Numbered from the stretch's first letter, positions 42,776 to 55,934 are shown. The stretch: 64,000 bases of DNA from Schistocephalus solidus (GCA_017591395.1 WEDG01011623.1:1-64000), one strand, 5' to 3'. A program made the numbers and translations. Notes: generated by a model not told the origin, from the sequence alone.

Positions 42776-44520
42776 CATCTCTTGGAGGAACCCCGAATCT
42801 ATCACTCACCATGTGGGTTGTTAAACTTATATGACTTCTTCCAGACTCGTACCTCTTTCAGGCAGCAGGCTGGAACGAGGTCCGTTATCGAATGCTCCTG
42901 GTTTAGGAACAGTATAAAATGCAGCACCGAAAGATATCGAGGACAGATGTTTGTTACGCCTACCAATTGAAGCAAGTTGGCTGCTTATCCGTATGTTCAC
43001 CCAGTTGCACTGAAACCTTAAGTTGATCTTTGAAAGCTGCCACGATATTAACTGGGGTCGAGGTGCAAGGCAGCAGTGCGTGTGTGCATGCGCGCGTGGG
43101 TGTGCGCATGTGTGCACCAGCTTTCCTCCTGTGCTTGCCAGGTTCCTGTGGTCAGTGTTAAGGTCAAGTTGCACCATCAGCCGTGTATTGTCATCTCGTT
43201 AACAGCTACCATCCAGCAGCGTCAAACGTCGTCAGTCCATTTTCGCACTTGCTGCTGTGACTATAACGTTGGCACCAAGCCACACAGAACTGGAATCACT
43301 ATGGCCACTGACGCCTGACTCAATGACTGATCTACGGAAAAAAAGAGTTTCACCTGTTGTTGCGGAAAACATTCCGAAATTTTTATAGCAGCTTAAAAAG
43401 ATCTACAGTAGGCGGTGAAATGTCGACAACAGTAAGGTGGTACTTTTGTGCCACATTGACAGCCTTTGTAGCCTTAGCATTTCGGTACTTTTCTTGCGGC
43501 CTCCTGAAAAGGGTTTCCTGGTATTTGCACCAGAACATATTTTGGAAAAAACGAAAAAGCGTTTTATTTAGACCCCTCGCGGTGAATTTTTATAAGGTTT
43601 ATGCGTCAGGCTACCGAGAAAGTGATGAGTAGAATCAAATTCACAGAAGTAGATCGTCCCCGACACAACTGGGATCATGTGAACCAATGCAGAAATCAGG
43701 GGAGGGGGGAGGAGGAAGTAGATATCAACTTACGATTTTTCAATGGATAAGGAATAAAATTATAAAAAAATTAATTTGGTCCCTTCCCTTACTAACGATG
43801 GGGACATTTTGTTGATATTTCACGCTAAAATTATATGAAAAAAATACATACCTCTGCTCTGCTAGCCAGTATACTGAGTATACCCTACGAAATTGTATTT
43901 TTAGGAGTCAAACAAGCTTACTCTTCTTATTTAAATGTTATGTACCCTATCCAATTCAGTTAGTTCGAAATTATAAAGTCATAAGTTAGCTAAGAATGTC
44001 GTTACGTGTGACCTGAAATTCACCCGAAGCAATCTGTCCATTTTTGCACCTATATAGAAATTTAAGGAACTCCTTACTCTGGAAGTTTTAATTCCTAGAT
44101 GCTAAAGAGAAAGTCTTTTCATTTCGGATCACTTTTGGGCACCTGTGGGGTTTATTGCGAGCGGATAGTACGCGTGATCTCTGTTCAATGGATGACGCTC
44201 CGATTAAAAGTCATCTCATTTGGCGTAGAAGCTTGAGTTACAGCCTTTTTTCGTAAGTGTATCCTCCGTTTTGTGGGCGTGCCTGTAACGAGCACAGTTA
44301 AACGGGCGCGCCCCAGCGATCGATTGAAACAAATTTGCTGCAGCTCTTGATCAGTCTTCGAACACTCCCAGTAGCCGCCTTCTCTTGCTACCCGACTGAT
44401 TTTAACAGCGTGGGTCAGCCTACCAGGCGCAGATATGCGTTTGTACACGCGATTACAGTTGGCGAGGTAACCCAGTTGCTGGAAATCCTTCAGACGTGGA
44501 TGGGTGAGTCAGGCAGGAAA

Positions 44521-44524
<4 letters not shown>
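42776..44524. other. unassigned sequence with an alternating purine-pyrimidine patch
   Basis: GTGTGTGCATGCGCGCGTGG and similar sequence at 43078-43116 is a Z-DNA-prone patch. Open frames at 42782-43632 match nothing. Confidence 0.4.

Positions 44525-44577
<53 letters not shown>
44525..44577 (+). repeat. (GA)n microsatellite
   Basis: About 53 bp of uninterrupted GA. Confidence 0.95.
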
Positions 44578-44580
<3 letters not shown>

Positions 44581-45184
44581 GAGGAGCTAGTTAAAGACAC
44601 ACACACACTCATACACCTTATCGGAAACTTGATGCGCAGACCTTGGCTTAGTAAGTAGTTTTTGAGTGGATTACACTGAGTGGGAACATGAACAAACCTG
44701 CCCCAGTGAGAGCCAAACAAAATGACCCCCACTTGCTGAGGTCTGTGTTCCACCATGAGGCCTCTCACTCATCATGTGGCTTTCGTCTCGACTTCCTTGC
44801 CAGAAGTGAATAGGGAAACGCTCGTTAGAGGACATGAGGAGTCTCAAAAAGTCCGGCATAAGGCCGTGCTTGTGGTTGTTCTGTGTTCAAAACATTTGTA
44901 CGGATAAGGACGTTTGAAGATTTGCGTATAGTGTTGTATCCGGGGCCAGATGGCTTGCCCAGTAATCTGAATAGTCATAAATACGAGCATAACCGGAAGG
45001 ACTTTTTCCTTCGAAAGCTCTCTGGTTCCTCACCGCTAAGCTTTTGGTAGCCCTCATTTGGGTGCAAATTATTCTTATGTTAGCAGCATGAACAGTTAGA
45101 CAAACTGGTGGTGGACAAAATGGTGGAAATATAACTAGCACCTAAGTGAGGACATAGAAAGGTGACCTGCCTCATGAAACAGGA
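44578..45184. other. unassigned sequence
   Basis: No supported feature. Confidence 0.4.
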
Positions 45185-45345
45185 TGACAGAAACTGACAT
45201 TAGCAGAATAACTTGACCGACAATGATAAGGTAGAGTGGAATCAATAGCCACCGTGCGGCTGCTGGCGGGGTTCGAGAGTGAGCCCCAAGGCACAGCGGG
45301 ACGAGTGGGTTCTGTAACCGATCGGTGAGCACCTACTTACCATAG
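45185..45345 (+). repeat. SINE A, leader-only copy
   Basis: GTGCGGCTGCTGGCGGGGTT, GAGAGTGAGCCCCAAGGC and ACCGATCGGTGAGC are the SINE A leader on +. The tRNA-like head is absent. TTGACCGACAATGATAAGGT at the left matches the body/leader junction seen at 16257. Confidence 0.65.
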
Positions 45346-46579
45346 AAACTGATATTCTTAGTTTTAGACTCCTTAAAAGTTTTGCATTTTACGTATTCGC
45401 TTAGCTCGTCCCAGAAAACACCTTTTTTTCACAGGCACGATATTTTTCTAGACGGTTCTGAGTGAAAGTCTAAGCTACCTCGTATTTCGGTAGTTTCCTG
45501 TGTTCATAGCTGCTCTATACTTAGTTTGCGCGTCTGAACTTGTTTTTCTTTTGGAGGAGAGTAATAAAACTTCAAGAATTTTGCCAAACAAAACTTGCCA
45601 CACTTCAAAATTGATTTTTTATCCGGTGTAGGCTGCGCGAAGCAGATTGTGTACTAATAGGTTGCATTATTTACACAACCAGGCGTTATATCAATTTTTA
45701 AATGGGTGGAACAATATACTTACGATGGCACCTGCCAATTTTTGTTCAAATCTCATAGTCACTGACCAGTCTGCCGATATGAGGTCTTATGGAATATTTT
45801 ATTCCTGTGACGTCTATATAAACGGAAATCAAGCGAATCCACTTTGTTTGAATTAACCACATCTTAGGCAATACCAAATAGGAAGCGTGCATAGATGCTA
45901 TCCAAGAAGAGCAAAAAACGCATGACCGGAAAGTACCCAATTGACTTTGTATTACATTTCATAAAACACAAAATCGTGGATGAGACTTGCTGAAAATATG
46001 TGTAAAAATATGATTGTTTTGACTGCAAAATGCTTATACCGTTTTAATTAGGTTGGTATTTGCACGGACAAGTATCCGTACGTCTAAAAATTGGGTCTAC
46101 TAATATGATAAGAATTTTGCGATGGCTACATTTACTCTTTTTCTTAAGCATTTTTTTTCTAATCAGTAAGACCAGTATTTGGGAAACTTATTTTGCGTTT
46201 TCATATACCTGCAGATAGTTCATTAGTAGTCTGATGCGTTGGTGGATGCAATCAGACTGCTTTCAGATTAGTTACTGATTTTTCGTTAGTGTGAGCATTT
46301 TTGCATGAGTTAGGTTACCGGCTGTATGTGTGTGAATTCACTTATGAAGGTTTTAATTATCATGGAGGAAAAAAAATCATTCATTTTTATTAATTTTGAA
46401 CAAATTTTCAGCATTCTAGATGCAACTCAAAAGCATACCGGAGCGAGCGTGTCAGTAAGCCCGATCGGTTAGCACACCTCCAATATACATTTTGAACTAA
46501 CCCGACACCATAATACTACGCCCAAAAATTATGGGTTTAAGCAATCACTAAACAACCTATAGTTTTACCATCGCAAACT
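45346..46579. other. unassigned A/T-rich sequence
   Basis: No supported feature. Confidence 0.4.
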
Positions 46580-47110
46580 ATGATGCCAGCACTGTTAGCA
46601 GGAAGTTCTATTGATGCATTTAAGGGGTGTTTGTTTGCAGTGAAGGAGACCTGCGCCGCATCTACCTCACTCTCTCCTTCCACACCCACCATACCCCAAT
46701 GGCAAAATGAAATCGTGATGCACGAGGAGAAGCGTGAGTTCTGGGAATGACAAGGCCAGGTGCCACCCAGGACCCAGCCCCTAACCCCTTTCGAATCAGT
46801 CTTCACAGAGGAGGGCGTCGCGGATTCCATATACCTGACAACGCCATAACAGTAACACTGAGAATGAGTCAGGATGGTGTTTCTCTTGTTCCTAAGGAAC
46901 AGAGAGTTATCTCGTTAGTTGGCAACCTTCCAAGCCAAGGCAGGTAGGAAGGTCTGATAGATAGGAGGCACGTTTGGTTGTTCATAGTGCGGAAAGTTAC
47001 CGAGTAATTTGATCTGGCCAGACCTGATTCTCTCTCGCCTCACCCATGTACCAAAGGCCTGTCTGAGTCAAGTTGACTGCAAAAGGAGATTGGACGCAGT
47101 GTCCGGCATG
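46580..47110 (-). repeat. family C repeat, inverted copy
   Basis: The minus strand carries GGAGAGAGTGAGGTAGATGC, CCTTCACTGCAAACAA, and at the other end GGCTTGGAAGGTTGCCAACT. It matches unit 1 of the 29-kb array. The 97-codon minus frame inside it is not called. Confidence 0.55.
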
Positions 47111-47583
47111 ATGGTAAGCGACCGTTTAACTTTCTCTGTGCACCTTCATTACCGCACGAGAGTATGATTGATGTAAAAGCACCCGATTATGTTTTAGTGG
47201 GTGCGCATACGACCATATATCGGCCGCGTGTGTGGACGGTGGGCGAGCTATTGATAATCATTATCGTGTATGGAAAAAGGGTCAACTAGGCCTCTACCAT
47301 TGGTGACTGACGAGTATATTGCGAACCGAGAATAGATTGTTACGTTTGTTGAACGGGGATATATGATCTCGTTCTCCAGCCATCCTGAAATCCATTGTAG
47401 GTGGCCGAATATGCCGATGCGTTGTTCGAATGTACAATTACGACCACTTGACGCCATGTCTGTGCTGCTGGTAATTGAGCTGGTGATGTTCTGATTGTGG
47501 AAATAGGGGAATGAGGTTGTGTGAGACCAGCAATTATTGCGGTACTGCAACTCCCTGTGTATGAAGCATTCGTATCTGCTGTT
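47111..47583. other. unassigned sequence
   Basis: Directly upstream of a hammerhead-like motif. It may be the body of that element, but no match to the other copies is clear. Confidence 0.35.
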
Positions 47584-47625
47584 GTCTCAGATGATGGCTT
47601 CGAGCAAGAATCCTAAATGTCAAGC
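47584..47625 (+). ncRNA. hammerhead-like motif, decayed
   Basis: GTCT-CAGATGA, then GGCTTCGAGCAAGAATCC, TAAAT-GTC-AAGC. Core CUGAUGA is CAGAUGA and GAAA is UAAA, so it should be inactive. The GTC triplet, the TTCGAG loop and the following ATTAAAG parallel the other motifs. Confidence 0.45.
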
Positions 47626-48974
47626 GATTAAAGTTCTCACTCACTTCTTAAGTACCCCGATTAAAAGGACTGATACTGACATTGTCGGATAGCTTTGAGT
47701 GAAAAACGGGCATTCTGCTAACCCCCATTTTTGTGCTTACCTCCAAAATTTGAGTCAGCCACATGCATGCTATTACGTAACTGCTGGTAATATTTGATGG
47801 ACAGGAGGTTGTTGTTTCCAATGCTAGTTCAGCGGGAAGCGCCAGAGTTGGAAAGTGCTACAGGCCTTCAAAAGGTGTTTTACGAAGTAACTTCTTAAGT
47901 CGCTTTTGACCATCGTTCTCAACCACAGCCGCACAGAGGCATACCCGCCTACGTAGTAACTTCTCAACCAGTACACCTATCGGAGCGAAATGACATAGTA
48001 CTTAAAAGATGGGATAATAGACACCGGCCTTTCGACTCTGTCCAGTTACCGAGGAAGGAAATTCAGATTTCTATACCGTACTTGAAATAGCTGGTTCCCG
48101 CAATGTTTACTGAAAACCTATGCACATTTCTGTGGATTCGGATAACGGGCGGGCTTTTGAAATTGAGCCGCCATCTTTTCTGCTCTCCATTCGCATGTGA
48201 ATCCTCTTATATGTACGTCGATTGGCCTATTTCACCCATTATATACTTGAATTTTAACACTATTTTGTTTATTCGAAAAACGAAAATGAGGTCATCAGCG
48301 CACGACGCTGGCACTATTTTGAAGCAAGTCAAAATTGATCAATATTTTGAGACACTTTCAAGGACGATTCTTCACGGTGAATGAAGGATCTTTTTTGCTG
48401 AAATTTTTGGAATTTTACTTTCAAAATAAAGCGTAGCTCTCTCTCTAACAACTTCTCCGGAAAATACACATAACCTCTGACGAGCTACTTCCCTGAACAC
48501 TTGTAACCATCAGCCTTCAAAATAGTAGATTTTGTGTTAATCAGAGATAATCAAGCCTTAGTTAGTTCACTGTGCCTCTGTTCCACGGTAGCAGAAGTAT
48601 GGCCGCGTGAAGTAACAATGGTCCAGCGACTATCTTATTCTAAACTTTATACATTAATATAGTACGTTAATACAAGACTATTATACCTGTAGAACCTAAA
48701 AAACAAAACCAAAAGTAGAGTTAATAGGGGAAGAAAGTAACCCCTTGATCCCCCCCAACGCAAGTTTTTATATTCTGAGGAACAACGTAGGATGCAAGAA
48801 ATTAAAAACACTGACCAAATGAAACAGGTATATCGAGGCTCGCAGATCAAAGGAAAGTGTCAAGTTTTGATTGTAAAACGTTAGTTATATCGGATGTTAA
48901 ATGGCCTTGTGAGGATTTGGTTTTTGGAAAGTTTACTTCAAACCCTAGTTACCAGCAAGGGAAACATTATAGTG
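47626..48974. other. unassigned sequence
   Basis: No supported feature. Confidence 0.4.
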
Positions 48975-49278
48975 GCCCACCTCTGTGGCTGTCAGATGTT
49001 TGGCCAATCCCGGCTGTACAAACTGGCCAATCACCTACAACGCTGACCTACACATGGCCTTGTCACTGTCTCACACATGGCACGCCGCTCTTTCGACTGT
49101 CGGACGTGCCCTCATCTGGTTGCCAACTTCTTCCAATCTCTTTCCCGATAGTTCTGTATAGCATACGCTATCCCCTCAACTGGCGTCCCACTTCTTCTCT
49201 TCTCACATAGAGAACCGGGCCAGAAGGTCATAGCGGCTATGGTCTTTCCTGAAAACTTAAGCTTAAGCTGCTGTGATA
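48975..49278 (+). repeat. family B interspersed repeat, copy 5
   Basis: ACTGGCCAATCACCTACAAC, CGGACGTGCCCTCATCTGG, GAGAACCGGGCCAGAAGGTC and AAGCTGCTGTGATAAC follow the family order. The first ~60 bp of the consensus are missing. Confidence 0.65.
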
Positions 49279-49334
49279 ACGCCACCTTCTCAGAGTCTCG
49301 TGATTACGACATAATAAAAGGGGGTCTTGCCGTT

Positions 49335-50233
49335 GGTAGGGATGCTGTGTATTGCCACCTAAACAGCATACGGGGTATAAGAACCGCCCTGTCCAATTAA
49401 ACTAGCTGTTTGTTATTTTCAGTTGAGGTCTTGCACTTTCCCATAATTCCCATGCTGGGGTCCTCGAGGTCTTCTGCTTAATTATTTGTACACCTTGGTG
49501 ACATAATGAGTGTTCGCATCAGCTGGACCGGGCGGCCGTCGTCCATGAGGTGCATGAACGTTCTCCCTTGGTTCAAACCGCGATGGACCGAGGATGATCT
49601 GGGCATATATTTCCGCCTTTGAAATCCCTCAACGGACTCTGCAATCAGCAAGGGAGCATCTGGCTGATTCATGTAACCTCCGCAATGTCCCCCATTGGAC
49701 CCCCCCCCACCCCAACCCCAAGGCCGACAGTTTTTTTCTCCTAAATATCACTGAGAATTTTTTCACTGTCAGCTCTTTTTCAACTATGTTCCACTTTGTT
49801 GGCCTCGCCTACATATCGAGATACTATTTTTTGATACCACAACTCGCATGTACAAATAGGGAATTCAAAGGTGACTCACCTATATCTCCCTCAAATATAC
49901 TGATACTGACTTACGGTAAAGTTCAGGAAGGGTAAATATACCTGTGACTTAACGCTAAGAATAACCATAACATAAAACTTAACTGTGTCCTTAATCGTAA
50001 ACCTAGACCTAAAACCTACAGTTAATACGATGAAAACCTTAACCCTTAGCATAATCACGACCTAACCCCAACTCTGACCTTACCCTCAAATTTAAACCTT
50101 ATGCTACACTTCACCCTAACCCTCACCTTAATTATATATATAATTTCCTTTGGTAATTAGTGTGAAGCCACGTGTATTGTGGGCTGTTCCTATTCCCGTG
50201 TCCTGTTAAGCGGTCATACAAGGCATATTTACC
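49335..50233 (+). mobile_element. telomere-like MITE copy 4, interrupted
   Basis: Left end GGTAGGGATGCTGTGTATTG...AAGAACC at 49335-49391. After a 515-bp interruption the element resumes at ~49919 with TTCAGGAAGGGTAAATATAC, then CTTAACGCTAAGAATAACC and AAAACCTACAGTTAATACG. The right end GTTCCTATTCCCGTGTCCTG...TTTACC ends at 50233. Without the insert it is ~384 bp, like the 24711 copy. Confidence 0.7.
49404..49918 (+). mobile_element. CR1-like LINE 3' fragment inserted in the MITE
   Basis: The block at 49730-49815 (GTTTTTTTCTCCTAAATATC, TTTTTTCACTGTCAGCTC, GGCCTCGCCTA) matches the CR1-like 3' UTR at 700-800. It sits exactly where the other MITE copies are continuous. No clear poly-A or ATAAA tail remains. 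Confidence 0.6.
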
Positions 50234-50429
50234 ATTCGATTTACTGGTTAATAACATTGATCAAGAGGCTAAGGTATACAGTTAAATGGCAACTAATCAT
50301 TTAACTGTTTGGAACAGTGTTTCAGTCCTGTCAGGCAGGCAGTGATCTTGAAATTCAACACAGCTAAATTTCCGATTAGCCCACGTTTCACGTTATTTTG
50401 TTTGTTGCTTTCCTTAGAACGTCGATTGT

Positions 50430-50727
50430 GCCCACAAAACGGGCTACGTGGTAAATGCACTGGACCAAAATGGGGGCCAAATCAGGGTGCGGCAGGCGTT
50501 ATTTGGGTTAAGCCACCATAACAAATGCCGAACATGGGCGAGATGTGGTGGCACGCATAGGTGCAGGCACATGCCACGCCAGACATTTTTGCTATTTATG
50601 GTTCTCCCACTCCGTGGGATCTGATTCAGACCTGGCGGTACGGTCAGGAGAGTCTCCGGTCGCACCATCCACCTGCGCCAGACCCAACTTCCGGTCTTCT
50701 TGACTATACCGGGCACAGGCAGGTAAG

Positions 50728-50766
<39 letters not shown>

Positions 50767-50788
50767 CGGTAGCTGCAGTGCAAGGTTA
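50430..50788 (+). repeat. family C unit abutting LINE copy 2
   Basis: GGGCTACGTGGTAAATGCAC, GGCAGGCGTTATTTGGGTTA and CATAACAAATGCCGAACATG match 55940-56040. CTTCCGGTCTTCTTGACTAT and GCGGTAGCTGCAGTGCAAGG match unit 2 at 29 kb. The unit stops at GGTTACT, where LINE copy 2 begins. Confidence 0.65.
50730..50764 (+). repeat. (AG)n microsatellite inside family C
   Basis: About 35 bp of AG at the position where other family C units have only GGAGGAGGAGAGTG or GGAGAAGAGAGTG. Confidence 0.95.
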
Positions 50789-50963
50789 CTGATTGCCTTC
50801 TTGTGGATGAAGGGGCTAGAAAAGTGCCCTAAACAAATGCCAGGACTCAAGTTTTATGAACCACAGTCGGGGCATGCAGATAGCAAAAAGACACAGGTGA
50901 AACAACCAAATAAACAACATTTCCCGTCCCCATTCCTCCCACCGTATCCTCCAGCCTGCTCGG
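50789..50963 (+). mobile_element. 5' UTR of zinc-finger LINE copy 2
   Basis: GAAGGGGCTAGAAAAGTGCC, CAAATAAACAACATTTCCC and CTGCTCGGGTGAGTCC match copy 1 at 26530-26701. Copy 1 has a longer GC-rich leader. Confidence 0.65.
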
Positions 50964-53900
50964 GTGAGTCCGCTCACACTAGCAACTTGGAACATTTGCT
51001 CCCTTTTAGACTATCCGAGGAGCAACCGGCTGGAACGGAGGACGGCGCTAGTCACACGAGAACTGGCGCACTACAATATAGATATAGCTGCTCTCAGCGA
51101 GACACGATTATCTGGGCAGGGTCAGCCGGAGGAGGTGGGTGCCGGGTACGCCTTCTTCTGGAGCGGCCGGCCAAAGGCAGAGCGACATGACGCTTGAGTC
51201 ACCCTGGCCATCCGGAAAGATGCCGTGGGACGACTGCCCTGTCTGCCGCAGGACATCAACGACAAATTGATGAACCTACGTCTACCTCTTCGCGGACCCA
51301 CATTCGCCAACATCCTCAGCGCCTACGCACCCCCCAATGACGAGCTCTGGTAAGGTGAAGCACAAATTCTACGAGGACCTGCGTGACCTCTTGGCATCTG
51401 TGCCGAAGGCGGACAAACCGCTTATCCTTGACGACTTCAATGCCCGTTTCCCAACAGACCATGTTGCCTGGCAGGGAGTGCTGGATCCCCACGGTCTGGA
51501 CCCACGACCACGGCCTCCTTCTTCTGCGCACCGGTGCGAAACACTGTCTCCTGCTGACCAACATCTTCTTCCACTTGCCGATGCGGGAGAAGGCCAAGTG
51601 GATGTACCACTGGTCGTGGCGCTGGCAGTTGCTAGAATATGCTCTCGTCCGGAAGCGAGATCGGCAGGAAATTGTGGTAATCTAGGTGATCCGAGAAACA
51701 GGTGGCTGGATGGATCACTGCCTCTTCATCTGTAAGATGAGGCTACGACTTCAACTCCACAGAAGGTCCCAAGGTAAGCGGTCACCACATAGGTTAAATA
51801 CTCATTTGTTTGAGTTGCTTGCTCACTCTTTTGATTTCGGTAACCAATTAACCCAGAAACTGGAAGATCTGCAGGTTCTAGATGATAACACCACCGTGGA
51901 GACACGATGGTGTCAACTGCGGAACGTCACCCAGTTCACCGCCCTGGAAGTTCTCGGGCGCGCACTCCGTCAACACCAGGACTGTTTTGCCAGCAATGAC
52001 GCCGACATCAGCAACCTACTCGCCGAGAAGCACTGACTACACAAAACATACATGGATTGCCGGGCTAACGTCAACAAAGCAGCCATCCTCAGATGTCATC
52101 GCCTTTTACAACAACGGCTGCGGGGGTTACGGAACGGCTGGATGGTTTGCAAGGCTAAGGAAATTCAAGGGTATGTGGACCGCAACGAAATGAAAAACTT
52201 CTTTAAAGACCACCAAGGCCCCGGCATCAAGCAAAACGTAACTCTGCAAAGCTTCGATGGCATAACACTTCTGAAAGAGAAATCCTAAATTCTCAAGCGA
52301 TTGACCGAGCACTTCAGAAGTGCTCCTCAACGATCCCTGACTTGGATCTGCCACTTCTCTGCTAGACATCATCCGAGCCGTGCAGAAACTTTCCCGGGAT
52401 CCGATGCAATCTCACCGGAAGTCAATAAGCGTGATGACTCCTGGCTGATGGCGGAACTCCCAACGATACTCCAGGCGATGTGGCGCGCAGGAAAATTCCT
52501 CAGGATTTCAAGGATGCGAACATAGTGCATACCTACAAGCGGAAAGGTAAACGACACCTCTGTGATAACCACAAAGGAAACTCGCTACCCAACACCGCTG
52601 GGAAGATATTCGTCTAAATGGCTACCTGGAACGGGGACTGCTTTCGACGACGTCTCGGAAAAAACCGACATAATTTGCGCTGCTCGCTAGCTACCAGAGA
52701 GGTGTCAGAAGATAAAAGCACACCTCTACGCTAGCTTCATGTGTCTGACGAACGCCTTTGACACGGTGAATGATGATAGACTCTGGAAAATAATGCAGAA
52801 ATTCGGCTGTTTTGCGTGGCTACGCACATGATGCATCAACTCCACGACGGGATGATGACGCGCGTCACTGACAATGGGATTGTCTACGAAGCATTCGCAG
52901 TGACCGTCTTCTTCAGTCGCATGTTCTCTGCTATGCTGATGGACGCCTACCGTGATGAACGCCCTGGGATCCGCATAACCTACGGAACTGACGCGCACCT
53001 TTTCAACAGTCGGCGTATGCATGCCCCAACGCGTGTGTCTATGACTACAGTCCATTAATTGCTCTTCGCGGACGACTGTGTGACGGAAGAGGACGTGCAA
53101 AGGAGCACGGACCTCTTCGCTGTAGGCTGCGCCAATCAATACAGCCAAAAGCGGTGGTCATGCAACAACCGCTCCCCAGCGCAGAATACAATGCTCCTCG
53201 AATCAAGGTCAACAGCGCTCAACTAAACACGTGGAAAACTTCGCTTATCTAGGAAGCACACTGTCATGCAACACGAGAATTGACGACGAGTTTGCTAAAC
53301 AGATCTCCAAAGCCAGTCAGGCCTTCGGCCGGCTGCAGGCCTCCGTGTGGAATCCCCATGGTAAACACCTGAACAACAAACTGAAGATTTATAAGGCCGT
53401 CGTCCGGACTCCACTCCTGTACGGAGGGGAGTCCTGAAGCGTCTACTCGAACCAAATCAGGAAACTGAACCACTGCCACCTCAGCTGCCTCCACAGAATA
53501 AGTGTGATGGTAAGACAGGATCCCGAATACAGTAGTCCTGGATTAGACGTGAGTCCTCAGCGTCCACGCCATGCTGCGGCAAGTGCAACTACGATGGAGC
53601 GGCCACTTAGTGAGAATGGGTGATGAGTGACTACCCAAAACGACTTTTCTCCGGAGATGTCACTACGGGTGTTCGCAGACAGGGAGCACAAAACGACGCT
53701 ATAAGGACACTCTGAAGATCTCTCTGAAGCGACTGCAAATCAACCCGGAGGTCAGGAAGGACCTCGCCTAAGACCGACCGGCGTGGAGGAGAGCAGTGAA
53801 GGCTGGCTCAGCAATCTACAAAGCCAACTGGATTTCCGTTGCTAAGGCTGAAAGGTTGGCACCCAAGTCACGCTCTCCGGACCATCACCGCCAATGCTCA

Positions 53901-54250
53901 AGCCATGCCAGCGTCCCCACATTGCCAACAAACTTTCCGCGCGAATCGGCCTGGTTTGACACCTTCAGACGCAATACAACAACAATCCGTCAACATGAAC
54001 TTCTGCGTCAGCGAATATCCCTTCTGCCAACCTTGCTTCTAACTCCACGATGTCGACCACCCCCACCACCGGTAATCCCTCTGCCGATGCCCCGCCAACC
54101 TCGATACCCGGCACCTTCACCCGACCGCGACCACCGCACCGATTACAGCGATGATCACCACTGGCGCTACCTCCTCCAATCCCACCACAGCCCTCATGCC
54201 ATTGGGCAGCTGGCTAACTCTCTGAGACACTCGTTCGGGATTGGCTCACT
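50964..54250 (+). pseudogene. APE-type zinc-finger LINE copy 2, nearly complete in domain order but degenerate
   Basis: The endonuclease starts SPLTLATWNICSLLDY, with [15 protein letters not shown] and [13 protein letters not shown] before a TGA. Later pieces in shifting frames give [28 protein letters not shown] (the GDFN-equivalent, Gly to Asp) and GGWMDHCLF (the SDH-equivalent). A linker follows with NTTVETRWCQLRNV. RT motifs come next: LILKR-like TEHFRS, FDTVNDDRLWKIM, YEAFAV and MDAYRDERPGIRI. LLFADDC lies just after a TAA at 53056-53058, then AYLGSTLSCNTRIDDEF and LLYGG. Only a trace of the first zinc finger remains (~53905-53955). At least six stops or frameshifts make it inactive. It is older than copy 1 but retains the segments copy 1 lost. 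Confidence 0.8.
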
Positions 54251-55934
54251 TTAGCACAATTTTTCAGAGTTTATAACGTTTTAATCCCTTGAAATTCCTT
54301 ATCACATTCCCGAAGGTGGTGTAATGGCTAGTTCGGAGTTCCTGCAATTCCTCTGGTAGTTGATGCGTGGTGGAGTTCGTGCCGGTTTTTTAATGGGTTT
54401 CCGGAATCTGTATCATGTTTCGGCCGGAGCCTTTGCTTCAGATCTGCATTCAGACGGTGTAATAGAGCTCGAATGAAGATCTTGGAGGGAGTAAGAGGTG
54501 CTTGTTATTATCTTTGCGTGTGTATAGATTAACAGTAGTTGTGTCCTTTACACTTTTGCTGGCATGAACCTTTTCGCAGATCACCTGGAACAGTCAGGTA
54601 AGCTTGTTCGTGAATACACGATTGTTGTATTTGCTGGAGTATTTACCAGAAAACACATGGAGAATGCTGGGGACCCACTTATGAGCCGAATCCCTCGCGG
54701 CTGTGTCCTGTACTGGCAGAATATCGACAAAATACGTGTCTGGGTTCTTATCTAGTGGCTCTGCTGCCAGGATGATGTATCATGTAATCTCAATTGTTAT
54801 TTTTCGTATATTTTCGTGGGATTGAGTTGGCGTTGGAAAATTTTTCCCTAAATTTCTGTCGCAATGCTCGGATTTTCTCCTCTAGCGGGCACGGGGGTTC
54901 GAGACAGGCATTGACGCCCATTTTAAAAAGTCTGCTGATGGCTTTACTGCAGACTGTTGTCGCGGGGTGGGGGGGCGGGGGTTAATGACAGATCTGAAGT
55001 GCTAAAATTGCAACTCCACAATTTGTCGAGCTCTCTGTAGTAGGCTTGCGCCATCTGAGCTGAGTAACGGTGCAATTTTCCGGGCCTGAAGTCCGCAGAC
55101 TATCTTCATATCCAAGAAGCTCGTCATTTTGCCGTGGTCTCTTTGGCCTGGAACTCCTTTGATCTAGAGAGCCCATCAACTAGTTATCGTCATCGTTAGA
55201 CCCTGCTTCAGTAGGCTTCGAAGTACCGAGATTTTGGCTTTTTTGGACCCACTACCTTTTTGGTATGGGCCTTTTCTAGCCCATTTTCCTCGAAGAACGC
55301 ATACCAAATTTCTTCCTAGTTATCACAGAACTAGTACAAACGCTGCCCGCGTATGAATGTACGTACTTCAAAAGCATTGATATGGATGACGTTCTCCAGG
55401 TTCGTCCTGCTCATTACTATATCAGCTTCCCCTACATTTTCGGTACTGGCTTCACTCCAGTCTGATGCTCGAGTGGTCTCTAAAATTCAATCAGCTAGCA
55501 GCTATATTCAATAATACGGTAATCGACTTACTTGTTGCTTTCTTGCCTGGATGTCGTCTGTGAGGTTGTAGTTCAATGTCGTTTTTGAGACCACAATCGG
55601 TGACTATCCCAACATTGCTCAATACATACAGATCTTTGTTACTGGAAAATCACCTTGTTCCCGTCTCTCGATCAGGACGTAGACGCAAGAAGTTGCGAGA
55701 GATGCAGGAGGGTTTACATCCTCCTTGTCAGCTTCCCGTTATGAAAACGGGAAAACCTAGCATGTGCATGCCTGCAGCAGTAGGGGCCCATACCTATTGC
55801 AACTGCCAATGCCGTGACAAATAGAACAGCCCCATGGCAGCATGAAGCATGCATACGTGGGCATTCAAGTCAGGAAGGACGATAACGTGTCTCTCCCTCA
55901 ACCCAGTCCCAAGGAGTGTGTGTGTGTGTCGAGT
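54251..55934. other. unassigned sequence
   Basis: GGTGGTGTAATGGCTAGTTC at 54315 is faintly A-box-like but lacks a B box. No gene supported. Frames at 54564-54985 and 55576-55824 match nothing. Confidence 0.4.

Noticed and set aside
52255..52300. Hammerhead-like AAATCCTAAATTCTCAAGCG
   Set aside because: It lies in the RT linker of LINE copy 2, where the protein alignment explains the sequence.
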